This document shows positions 35,679 to 45,400 of a stretch of DNA of 59,632 nt, in pieces. The stretch is from Zygnema cylindricum. Lineage: Eukaryota; Streptophyta; Zygnematophyceae; Zygnematales; Zygnemataceae. The position numbers and the translations under genes were made by a program. Within the stretch, counting starts at the first letter, position 1; the number at the start of each line of letters is the position of its first letter. The notes under the pieces were generated by a model. The model searched no databases. It had not been told where the DNA came from and saw only the letters and a program-made list of their open reading frames with translations. The stretch covers positions 85,986-145,617 of the forward strand of contig JBBHKE010003159.1 in NCBI GenBank assembly GCA_037447655.1, in the 5' to 3' direction.

Positions 35679-35679
35679 C

Positions 35680-36340
35680 TGAGTCGATGTTCCATCACGT
35701 ATAGTCTGTAAACCACTTGTTCTAAATTGATTGGCGCCACGCAAACTACGATCCGATATTGAATATCTCTCATATTTTTAGCACCGACAAACTTAACTTA
35801 TCTTCACTTGCGTACCATGTACCTGCGTACGAAATCATCATACGACAAAACTTTTATACTTTTTGCAGACGCGAGTCTGTACGCCAGTTGATTTTTTAGG
35901 GTTTCTGTTTTCGAACATAGTGAAAGTCCTTTGAGACAAATAGTGTGATGAACAAAAGTTACCGAAAACAACATGACGAAGGAGTGTTACGAAATTATAT
36001 TTTTATTTTCGGTTATATTTTTGAAAGCGCATGTAATGTGCAAATTTCATCAATTTTCATTGGTTTTACACCATGACACGTCCAGCGTGTCACGATTTTT
36101 TTTTTCTGTATCTGCTAACCCACCTCCTCGAGGTGGGTTGACAGTTATAGAGAAAAATGAAGCGAACGCCTCGCAGATGAACATTCGACGGCCAGTGTTA
36201 TCTCCCAGACCTTCGGAGAGTATTGGCAAGATTCTCTGTAATGTTGTTTTTAGTCTAAAAACAAAATAAACGGTACGGTTTAGTACGGATAGTCGCGGAT
36301 TTTTGTAAACTACCCCACTTTGATGGAACGTCACCCTCAG
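35680..36340. mobile_element. Element G: probable small inverted-repeat transposon
   Basis: CTGAGTCGATGTTCCATCAC at the left and the inverted right end CTGAGGGTGACGTTCCATCA share most positions. A related end, CAGGGTGAAGTTCCATCACA, occurs alone at 23347-23366. No coding capacity seen. Boundaries are uncertain because the left end touches element F. Confidence 0.4.
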
Positions 36341-36579
36341 TCACTCATATCTCATAGGGGTAATAACTAAGTACTAATTAGTAATTACATGGAAGAAATT
36401 TGCCCTAATGTTGAAGGTACTGTAAATGTACGCTTACTAGACGTACATTTTTACTACAAACCGTACGTAAATACTAAATTACCCAAGATATGTACAAACT
36501 ATAAGTTTGCCCTAAAAATTAGGGTAAAGCGTCGAGAATGTAGTTTTTTACCTTTTACCTTATTAGCGGCGGGTATCCT
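36341..36579. other. Spacer between elements G and C
   Basis: About 240 bp with no recognisable feature; it ends with ATCCT, the target duplication of element C. Confidence 0.5.
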
Positions 36580-36787
36580 TGTTGGAATTCAAGTATTTTC
36601 TAGGTCTAGAGATTGCAAAATAAAAAGCAAAATAGTAGATATTGACAGCCTGCCTCTAACTCCTCCTCAAGTCCCCACACTTGTCGCAGTCACTGAAGAC
36701 TGAAGGAGGAGTTAGCCATGGCTGCCTGTGCTGTCTAGAGGGAGACAGACAGTTGTTTTATAGGGGGTTTTCTGTAAAAGATAGTTT

Positions 36788-36861
36788 CGCCAGGTCCAGG
36801 ATTTGATCCTGGTACCTGCCACTTGTCAAACCGACAATAGCCGGTAGTCTTATCCAGATAG
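36788..36861 (-). other. tRNA-like module in the 5' LTR of element C, antisense to the element
   Basis: On the minus strand TGGATAAGACTACCGG resembles a pol III A box. About 40 bases on, CCAGGATCAAATCCTGG forms a 5-bp stem with a 7-base loop like a T arm and B box. The order and spacing are tRNA-like but the acceptor stem is not convincing. Homologous modules lie in the other LTRs of this lineage. Confidence 0.45.
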
Positions 36862-37396
36862 TCTTAATTATATTAAATATTAGGAGGTATGATATTTATT
36901 TAATTAGTTATTATAAGAATAATTCATTTAACTAGAACTATATGGATACTGCATAGAAACAGTTGTGGAAAGTACGACGTACGGTACGATTACGAAATAA
37001 ATACCGCGCGGTTTGTTTGACGCCGGAAAGAATACCGCGCAGGTATTTATGACGGCCACGATTGAAATCCAAATTGATCGGACGGCCGCGAAGGATGCCG
37101 AGATCGCGGCGTACGATTTTGGCGGTTTGTGATCACCGCCACATTTAGTGACACGTGGTAACACTACATTGGATTGCGGCAACTCCAGAGATTACGGGAA
37201 CAAATCCGGATATGACACGTGTCGACATTTTTGCCATGTCGTACAATGGCCGTACATAAAGTACACCGGCACCTGTACTTTTATGTACGATACAGTAATT
37301 TGATTGGTGCCGTACTTCAGTAGATAGAGTTTTAGAGAGGGAATAGGACTTAGATAAATTTTGGGTAGGCAGCTGCCTCTCCCAGAGAGCACCCTG

Positions 37397-37403
37397 TATA
37401 AAT
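37397..37403 (+). promoter_or_regulatory. Probable TATA box of element C
   Basis: TATAAAT within CCTGTATAAATGGC, about 375 bp before the LTR end; the same site is at 40571-40577 in the 3' LTR. Its place suggests transcription starts near 37430, but the start is not shown by the sequence. Confidence 0.5.
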
Positions 37404-37752
37404 GGCAAACTTTGGCCAGCCATAACTATCAATTTACTTGACCATTTTCAGTGATTCTTTTTGCTGCGGACTTAAGGGAGTCTAGGCTACACAGGGGTGT
37501 AGTCGGTCAGAGTTTTTGTCTGCCAGGGTGGCTGTATTTCTAAGGGAAAGTCAAAGTGGGTGAATGTGTCCAAATCTCATATTCTAACTTTGCATTCTGT
37601 GGTGGAACTGAGCACACAGAAAGTGTTATTTCACAGGGGTGAATCTATATTGGGGTTCTGACTGTCAAGGGGTCAGTCACTTGGGTTTATATTAACTTGG
37701 AGTCGGCACTATCTAGATTAGCTTCTTTTGGATCTGCATACTCTGAGGGCCA

Positions 37753-39735
37753 ATGGAGGTCTCAGAGTTTCAGGTTATGGGCCCACCATCTAGGGTGCCT
37801 ATGTTTGATGGAACAGGCTTCACGTATTGGGCGTTTACAATGGAGGGATTGCTTTTCGAGAAGCACTTATGGGGAATTGTTGCGGGACAAGTGAGATGTC
37901 CGCCACCTAGCTTTGGAGGAGCTTACTACGGAGAATCATCTGAGACTGTCCAGAATATCACCCGGAGTTCAGATGCAACGGAAGGTGAAGGGAAAAACCT
38001 TTCCGTGGATGGGGAAATAGGGGAGAAGGAAAAAGGGACACCTATGGTGAGGGGAGCTAGGCTCTCAGCTATGGTACCACATGTAGGGATTAAAACTGAA
38101 GAAAATGACAGGAAAATATGGGAATACAAAAACACTATAGCAAAACATCTCATACTTAGATATGTGTCTAAGTCGATAGCTATCACTCTTTTAAGTCTAA
38201 CCAAGTCTTCGGAGATATGGGAAGCACTAACTCAGATTTATAAGAGTGAGACTATTCAGAGGCAGCAATTAGTAAAACAAGAAATAGATGCCTACGTTTA
38301 TAAAGGCGGTAGCATGATAGAGTTTTGTAATGATATTGCTGCGTTATATGTTGAGCTTACTAGTGCGGGATATGTAGAATCTGAGGAGAGTAAGATTAAT
38401 ACACTAATTATGAAACTCCCAGATGAGTACGAAAACATAATTTGTCGTATGCAGGCAATGGATGGCTCCTCATGGACTTGGAGCTTTACCATGGGGATAA
38501 TTCTTGTGAGGGAAAGCACTTTGGAGCTTCGTAGGGGAAAGGACAGGGTCAATGCATTTTCAGCTGGTGGTGATTGGCGGAATCGTGATGAGAGGAACGG
38601 CGGTGACGAGCGGAAGCGTGATGAGAAGAACGGTGGTGACGAGCGGAAGCGTGATGAGAGAAAGAAAGACAAAGGTAAACCTTATCGGAACTTTGGTGGA
38701 AAGAGAGGGAGAGGAAAAGGCACGGGAGCTTTGAAAAAAGGGGTTTGCTTCTTTTGTAGGGAACCGGGTCATTATATGGAGGAATGCCCTTGTTTGGAAA
38801 AACTTAGAAGTTGGAATGTGGATGAGGAGGACGAAGAGGAAGAGGAGAAAGAGGATGAAGAAAAATTGGAGCTTCTTCACATCGGTAGAATGGGGAAGAG
38901 AGAAAAGTACACAGAAATAGGACGAAGGCAACAGTGTGCTTTTGGAGGTATAAGGGAAGTAAAGAGAGAGGAGATACTTGAGGATGTCAAGGAGTGTAGA
39001 GTATATGATTTAGAAATGAGAAAGTCAGATCTAGGATCCATAAGTGAAAACGGGAAAGATAAAATTAATGAGGATAATTTTATGCACAATAGGGAAACAG
39101 AAAACTGGTCGGAAAGGGAGACTTCAACGGATTCCGAGGAAAGGGGAGAAGTGAAACTCGAAGAGGTTTTAAAGGATAGGGGAGAAGAGAAATATTTGAT
39201 TAAAGGTTTAGGGGAGAAGAAATATTTATTGGGAACTAAATTAGAAAGTAATAGTGGAAAGAATTCCATGGGAGAGAGTGAGGGAAGTTCAGAAAATGGG
39301 GTAATTATCATGGATAAAAATATGAGTACGAAAGATATAGATCTTATGAGGAACTTAGTGGGGACTAGTGGTTTTTGGGAATATTTGGGGGTTGATGGAT
39401 TTGACATCACTACTTGGTGTGACGAAGATGTGCCTGTAAAAGGGTTAGCATCTAGGTGTATGTTGCAGATTGGAAATGGGGCTGGCTATTTGGATCGCAA
39501 GAGGGAAATCGGTTTGTGTGTGGATGAAAGAGTGATGAAGTGGATAAAATCTTTGCTTGAATTTAAGAAAAATGGGATGTTAAATAAAATGTGTGATATA
39601 ATTATCATTTCAGTTCATTTAATGCACTGTGTTAAATACTTAAGTTTTATGAAAGGAAAAGGAAAAAGGAAAAAGAAAAGGAAAAAGGGGAGGGGATGTT
39701 TGTTTACTTGTTTGTGGGAGTTGAAAGAAAAATAG
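37753..39735 (+). CDS. Gag fused in frame to deleted Copia polyprotein remnants (element C, 660 codons)
   Basis: A single uninterrupted frame. The first ATG (37753) is in the LTR, but the ATG at 37777, inside the primer binding site, gives MGPPSRVPMFDGTGFTYW and is the likelier gag start. A UBN2-type Gag follows (IAKHLILRYVSKSI, WEALTQIYKSETIQRQ), then a basic RKRDE repeat, the CCHC knuckle CFFCREPGHYMEEC near residues 332-345, and an acidic run. Beyond this, pieces align with element A but with the catalytic parts missing: RRQQCAFGG (protease DSGA lost), CRVYDLEMRK (integrase), EKKYLLGTKLE (reverse transcriptase YVDD lost) and ITTWCDED (RNase H, where A has ITTWSDAS). It should make a capsid-like protein without enzymes. 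The retained frame across several deletions is unusual. Confidence 0.85.
   Translation: MEVSEFQVMGPPSRVPMFDGTGFTYWAFTMEGLLFEKHLWGIVAGQVRCPPPSFGGAYYGESSETVQNITRSSDATEGEGKNLSVDGEIGEKEKGTPMVRGARLSAMVPHVGIKTEENDRKIWEYKNTIAKHLILRYVSKSIAITLLSLTKSSEIWEALTQIYKSETIQRQQLVKQEIDAYVYKGGSMIEFCNDIAALYVELTSAGYVESEESKINTLIMKLPDEYENIICRMQAMDGSSWTWSFTMGIILVRESTLELRRGKDRVNAFSAGGDWRNRDERNGGDERKRDEKNGGDERKRDERKKDKGKPYRNFGGKRGRGKGTGALKKGVCFFCREPGHYMEECPCLEKLRSWNVDEEDEEEEEKEDEEKLELLHIGRMGKREKYTEIGRRQQCAFGGIREVKREEILEDVKECRVYDLEMRKSDLGSISENGKDKINEDNFMHNRETENWSERETSTDSEERGEVKLEEVLKDRGEEKYLIKGLGEKKYLLGTKLESNSGKNSMGESEGSSENGVIIMDKNMSTKDIDLMRNLVGTSGFWEYLGVDGFDITTWCDEDVPVKGLASRCMLQIGNGAGYLDRKREIGLCVDERVMKWIKSLLEFKKNGMLNKMCDIIIISVHLMHCVKYLSFMKGKGKRKKKRKKGRGCLFTCLWELKEK
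37773..37788 (+). promoter_or_regulatory. Primer binding site of element C (half-tRNA type)
   Basis: GGTTATGGGCCCACCA begins one base after the LTR. It is exactly complementary to TGGTGGGCCCATAACC, the anticodon stem-loop of plant initiator tRNA-Met as I know it, with its first base pairing with tRNA position about 39. Drosophila copia is known to be primed by the 39-nt 5' half of this tRNA. Confidence 0.88.
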
Positions 39736-39740
39736 ACTAG

Positions 39741-39753
39741 AAAATAAGGGGAG
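39741..39753 (+). promoter_or_regulatory. Polypurine tract of element C
   Basis: AAAATAAGGGGAG directly before the 3' LTR, identical to that of element A. Confidence 0.88.
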
Positions 39754-40946
39754 TGTTGGAATTCAAGTATTTTCTAGGTCTAGAGATTGCAAAATAAAAA
39801 GCAAAATAGTAGATATTGACAGCCTGCCTCTAACTCCTCCTCAAGTCCCCACACTTGTCGCAGTCACTGAAGACTGAAGGAGGAGTTAGCCATGGCTGCC
39901 TGTGCTGTCTAGAGGGAGACAGACAGTTGTTTTATAGGGGGTTTTCTGTAAAAGATAGTTTCGCCAGGTCCAGGATTTGATCCTGGTACCTGCCACTTGT
40001 CAAACCGACAATAGCCGGTAGTCTTATCCAGATAGTCTTAATTATATTAAATATTAGGAGGTATGATATTTATTTAATTAGTTACTATAAGAATAATTCA
40101 TTTAACTAGAACTATATGGATACTGCATAGAAACAGTTGTGGAAAGTACGACGTACGGTACGATTACGAAATAAATACCGCGCGGTTTGTTTGACGCCGG
40201 AAAGAATACCGCGCAGGTATTTATGACGGCCACGATTGAAATCCAAATTGATCGGACGGCCGCGAAGGATGCCGAGATCGCGGCGTACGATTTTGGCGGT
40301 TTGTGATCACCGCCACATTAAGTGACACGTGGTAACACTACATTGGATTGCGGCAACTCCGGAGATTACGGGAACAAATCCGGATATGACACGTGTCGAC
40401 ATTTTTGCCATGTCGTACAATGGCCGTACATAAAGTACACCGGCACCTGTACTTTTATGTACGATACAGTAATTTGATTGGTGCCGTACTTCAGTAGATA
40501 GAGTTTTAGAGAGGGAATAGGACTTAGATAAATTTTGGGTAGGCAGCTGCCTCTCCCAGAGAGCACCCTGTATAAATGGCAAACTTTGGCCAGCCATAAC
40601 TATCAATTTACTTGACCATTTTCAGTGATTCTTTTTGCTGCGGACTCAGGGGAGTCTAGGCTACACAGGGGTGTAGTCGGTCAGAGTTTTTGTCTGCCAG
40701 GGTGGCTGTATTTCTAAGGGAAAGTCAAAGTGGGTGAATGTGTCCAAATCTCATATTCTAACTTTGCATTCTGTGGTGGAACTGAGCACACAGAAAGTGT
40801 TATTTCACAGGGGTGAATCTATATTGGGGTTCTGACTGTCAAGGGGTCAGTCACTTGGGTTTATATTAACTTGGAGTCGGCACTATCTAGATTAGCTTCT
40901 TTTGGATCTGCATACTCTGAGGGCCAATGGAGGTCTCAGAGTTTCA
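39754..40946 (+). repeat. 3' LTR of element C
   Basis: 1193 bp, the same length as the 5' LTR. Differences I noticed include ACTCAGGGGAG here against ACTTAAGGGAG in the 5' copy. The tRNA-like module recurs at 39962-40035. Confidence 0.95.
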
Positions 40947-40981
40947 ATCCTTTCATGATATTCATGGTGAGGTATGCAGTA

Positions 40982-41519
40982 CACCGTGAATCGTTATTCG
41001 CGTAAAGGTTTCTTTAGCGTGTAGGAACAATTACCGTTATTTACGCTAATTGAGAATTTGGATTTTTTCAAAAAAATCATTCATACTGGATATTTACTTA
41101 TACTAATTTGGATTTAAAACAAAATAAACACCCGCCCCAAACTTGTTTACACTAATACATGTTCTATTTAAAATCGGACAAATCGTACACAAATCGTACG
41201 TTCACACGGTCGAAACGTGGTTACCGGACGAATATGTGAGAACGTGATTTTTGACAACCCGATTGCATCCCCTTTTTAGAGCGCATATTCTCATGCGTCC
41301 GTGGTTACTAAAACCCATTAATTATACTTTCTCACTTAAAAGGTACATTTTTGTACGGTCTGACACTGACCGTAAAACACTCTATTTAGATGTTAAAAAT
41401 TGGAAAAGAACCCTAAATGGCGTAAAAGAAAAAACAGAATAATTTATGCTGTTTAAGAATTTGGGGAAAAAAAAAGGTACCTTAAATAACATCCATTACG
41501 CCAATACCGATTCACGGTG
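40982..41519. mobile_element. MITE 1 of a five-copy cluster upstream of PNISR
   Basis: From CACCGTGAATCGTTATTCGC to ACCGATTCACGGTG, TA on both sides. 538 bp, the longest member; its interior differs from the others. Confidence 0.75.
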
Positions 41520-41526
41520 TAGACTA

Positions 41527-41741
41527 CACCGTGTATCGCTATTAGTGTTAATAACTTTTTCGCCGCTTAAAACATCTTTTCTCCGTACACACTTGTCCAA
41601 TTTTCAGTGTTAGACCGCCGATCGGAAGATGAGAATTTTAATTTTCAATCGTAGTCGTCAGATATAAAATACGACATGTGTGTACGGAGAAAAGACGTTT
41701 TATATGGAAAAAAAAACATTAGCACATAGCGATTCACGGTG
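41527..41741. mobile_element. MITE 2 of the cluster (long-hairpin subtype)
   Basis: From CACCGTGTATCGCTATTAGT to GCGATTCACGGTG, TA on both sides. The interior pairs AAAACATCTTTTCTCCGTAC with GTACGGAGAAAAGACGTTTT, so the element could form an almost continuous hairpin. Confidence 0.8.
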
Positions 41742-41743
41742 TA

Positions 41744-41942
41744 CACCGCGAATCGTTATTAGCGTTGAGAAATTATTAGTGTAAATAAAAAATTAGCGTC
41801 ATTCATTCTAATTTAGTGCCAAGAGACGTGGCAGATTATGGTCCACGTCCTTAAATAGTGTAGTTTATTCTATTTAAGGTATTAATGTCAAAATTTTGGG
41901 GTGCCGATATAGAGTTCATAACGCTAATAACGATTCGCGGTG
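41744..41942. mobile_element. MITE 3 of the cluster
   Basis: From CACCGCGAATCGTTATTAGC to ACGATTCGCGGTG. It shares one TA with MITE 2 and is inverted relative to MITE 4. Confidence 0.8.
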
Positions 41943-41949
41943 TACTGTA

Positions 41950-42182
41950 CACCCGTGAATCGTTATTAGCCTTATGTACGCTACACCTTCGATCATATTT
42001 AGCCTGTTGAACACTAATTCGGCGCCCCTAAATTTTGACCCTTGAACCTTAAATAGAATAAATGACACTATTTAAGGACGTGGACCATAATTTGCCACGT
42101 CTCCTGGCACTGAATTAGAATTAATGACGCTAATTTTTTCTTTACTCTAATAATTTCTACACGCTAAATACGATCGACGGTG
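41950..42182. mobile_element. MITE 4 of the cluster
   Basis: From CACCCGTGAATCGTTATTAG to ATCGACGGTG, TA on both sides. Same interior landmarks as the copy at 16112. Confidence 0.75.
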
Positions 42183-42185
42183 TAC

Positions 42186-42355
42186 AGTATATCGGCACCC
42201 CAATTTTGTTGACATTGATACCTTAAATATAATAAATTACACTATTTACGAACGTGGACCATAATCTGCCACGTCTTTCGGCACTAAATTAGAATGAATG
42301 ACGCTAATTTTTTCTTTACACGAATAATTTCTACACGCTAATAACGATTCAAGGT
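42186..42355. mobile_element. MITE 5 of the cluster, left end missing
   Basis: Starts inside the family sequence (TATATCGGCACCCCAATTTT) and ends ACGATTCAAGG. It lies about 140 bp before the PNISR start codon, so it may be part of the promoter or 5' untranslated region. Confidence 0.65.
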
Positions 42356-42498
42356 ATACTGTACTGTACTCTATCGACTGCGTACTGTATCGACTGTAGA
42401 CTAACTAATGAGTCGTTAGAATAGAGAGAGAGACTACAATAATCTTTAAAAATTGCTGACTTCTCTGTTTCGCTCAGTACTGAAGTGTACGGGCCACC

Positions 42499-45400
42499 AT
42501 GGATGACATGCACCACAATGGTAGTCAAGACGCCCCTTCGCTCGCGCCTTTGCCCCGCCCCTCTCTGTCGGCTCTTCTAAGCGCTCCTGGTCCTCCTTCT
42601 TCTTCTGAAGGAAAAGGATGGTACTCTGACGCTTATGGAAGTGGAGAAAGTTCTCGTCAACAAGAGAATCCATGGCCGCCGCAGCAGCAGCCATGGCAGA
42701 GCCATGGTAGTCAGCAGTATGGCCAGTCGGATTATTTTACGCCTCATAGCTATGCACCGCCCGGTGTTCCACCTCCTCCTCCTACCAACGAGTATGGCTC
42801 CAACCAACAGGTATTATATTTTCTATGTTACTTGATTTCTCTAGGTTACTTTATTCGCTCTATCTTACTTGATTCTATCTATGTTACTTGATTATTTATA
42901 TGTTAATTGATCCTTTTTATGTTACTTAATTGTTTTTCACAACAAATGTGCTGAAACGAAACGGTTTTTCCACCATTGTGTGAGAGGTTTCCTCCTCTTC
43001 CTGTCCTTCTCTAGCCATGGATTTTGCTCGTCTCCCTTACTTCAATTCCTTTTCTTTCACTGCGCTCCTGTTTTCGGGTGTCTTTTCTAAGAAAAGCTAG
43101 TCTGGACAAAGTCTCTCCTTGCCTTTGTCCTTTTTTTCCCTCATAGCAATTTTCTCCACTTTTCTTGTGCCTTTGTGTATTTTGATAGGACTGGGGCGTT
43201 TCTGGTGATTGGACCCCTCAGCATCATCAGCAGTCAACTCACTTACCTGCTCAAGGTACGCCATTTTTTTTTTTTTTTTTTGAATTAAGACTTTTCTCAA
43301 GCCTAATAATTGACGAGGAAGCAGACAGTCAAATGATAAGGGTCTTGTGTGCAGTTGCAGCTGACTTTGACCTGCAATTGTGGATGACTTATCCTGAGAT
43401 CCTTTTTTTATGTATATCTAATTGATTTGAAGTTGTAATTCAATTCGTAAGTTCGTTTTTATTATGCATTAGAGCACAGATGTAGATTGCAGCGTTTGTG
43501 CTATTTTTTTATTTTATTTTTTATTGTGTGTTTTACTTCTCTATTACAGCAGCCCCATAATACTCTTTCACCCACCAATTTTCAAGATTCCTTTGCAACT
43601 GATGAACTAACCACTGACTTGGTGCTTCTCCCCCCCCTCTTTCTCTCCCTCCCTCCCTCCCTCCCTCCATCAGATAAATCAAATCCGTCAAATCGTCTCA
43701 TCAAATCAAATCAAATCAAAATCAAAATCGATCAAATCAAATCGTCGTCAAATCAAATCGATCATCAATCGTCAAATCGATCAAAATCTTTGCGTCATCC
43801 ATCATCTTTGTCATCATCATCTTTAATCATCATCTTTATCATGCATCATCATTGCATCATGCATCTTTATCTTTTGTCTTTACATCAATCAAATCTTTCC
43901 CCCTCCCCCCTCCCCCCCCCCCTCCCCCTCCCCCTCCCCCCCTCCCCCTCTCCCCCCTCCCCCCTCCCCCTCCCCCCTCCCCTCCCCCCTCCCTCCCTCT
44001 CCCTCTCTCCCTCTCTCCTCTCTCTCTCCCTCTCTCTCTCTCTCCTCTCTTTCAACTTCACTCCATCTTCATCCACAGATATGGGTTCCCGGGAGAAGCT
44101 GATTGGGCAGCTAAAGCTCGGGCCTGGGCTGAAGCAAAGGCGTCTCAGGAAGCCCAGGTTCGAGAGGTCCGTCCCGAGCCTGAAGGGCGTGGATTTAGTC
44201 AGATGGGAAGAATGGAAACTGGTAGCGATGCTGTTGGCCGCTTTGGACAACACAAACCGCCAGAAATGTCAAACTGGCAACAACAAGAACAATATCAACA
44301 ACAACATTCACAACAACAACAACAACATTCACAACAACAACAACAACATTCACAACAACAACAACAACATCAACATCAACATCAACATCAACATCAACAT
44401 CAACAAGAACAAGAACAAGAACAGTATCAACAGCAACAGCATATCCAGCAACCACCACTACTGGCACCACCACCACCACCACCACCACCACCACAACAAC
44501 AACAACATTTACACCAACATCACCACCACCATCATCAACATCAGCTTCAACAACAACACCACCACCAACGACACCAACAGTTGTCAGATGCTCAGAAAAA
44601 CGAGGAGAAAGTGCGAGCTGGAAATTTGCAACATATGCAGGAGGGACATCCTTCAACTCAGCAGTCATATTTTGGTTGGAAACCACAGGCACCGCCACCT
44701 CCTGGATCAATTTCGGATGGTATCCATCAGACAGGAGGGTTTGTTGATGGTGAGTATTTTAGGCGATGTTTGTATGCCAATTATCATTTGCATGGCCCCA
44801 ATGAGAGCATGTCATTTACTTTTTGGGCCGATTATGTGGCTTTTCTTATTTAATGTGTAAGACATGGTTGATGAGTATTGTTCATGCTTTTCTATAGATT
44901 TTTTTTTGATATGTTTGCGAACATCTAGCTAAATTCATACCATGGCAGCACTCAAACTGAAAGGGCTAGGTTGGAGCTTCCAGAGTTATCTTGAGGGGAA
45001 AATGTTCTATAACGTTAACATTATATGCAATGTGGAAACAATTGGAAATGCTCTATTTGGTTTCTTTGGACTATGCTCAATTATACCAGGCAATACCCTT
45101 ATAGCATGGGAAAACCACTCCTAGCATTTTCAATTGTCTTAGCACATTTAAAAATGCTTTACGTCTGTCTAGTCTTATTCTATTATGATATTTTATATAT
45201 TTTTTCTGGATGGTTGCTCTACTACAGATGATCCTTCAGGTTCAACTTCTGATTCTCTACCACCTCATCCACCTGGACTGCCGCCTCCTCCGCAAATTTC
45301 CCACCCTCCAACTCCTGCACCTGGCCAGATTAGTGGGTTTGTTTCTCACGGTGACAATGTCTACGGTAGTCAGGATTACCAGCAATTACAGACAGGCCAC

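Larger units (their letters stand above)
36580..37772 (+). repeat. 5' LTR of element C
   Basis: 1193 bp. U3 carries the antisense tRNA-like module at 36788-36861 and a TATA box at 37397-37403. Confidence 0.95.
36580..40946 (+). mobile_element. Element C: young non-autonomous Copia element with an intact gag-fusion frame
   Basis: LTRs of 1193 bp each (36580-37772 and 39754-40946) start TGTTGGAATTC and end GAGTTTCA. The 5-bp duplication ATCCT is at 36575-36579 and 40947-40951. By eye I find about five differences between the LTRs, about 0.4 percent, so the insertion is recent. The internal domain is only 1981 bp: primer binding site, one long reading frame, polypurine tract. There is no functional protease, integrase or reverse transcriptase, so movement would depend on a related autonomous element. 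Confidence 0.95.

Noticed and set aside
38298-39410. Minus-strand Ser/Leu/Pro-rich frames opposite the element C frame
   Set aside because: Antisense shadows of a Lys/Glu-rich Gag; no homology.
43487-44860. 457-codon plus-strand frame across PNISR intron 2 and exon 3 with poly-Asn runs
   Set aside because: It is the wrong frame of the CAA repeats and includes obvious polypyrimidine intron sequence.
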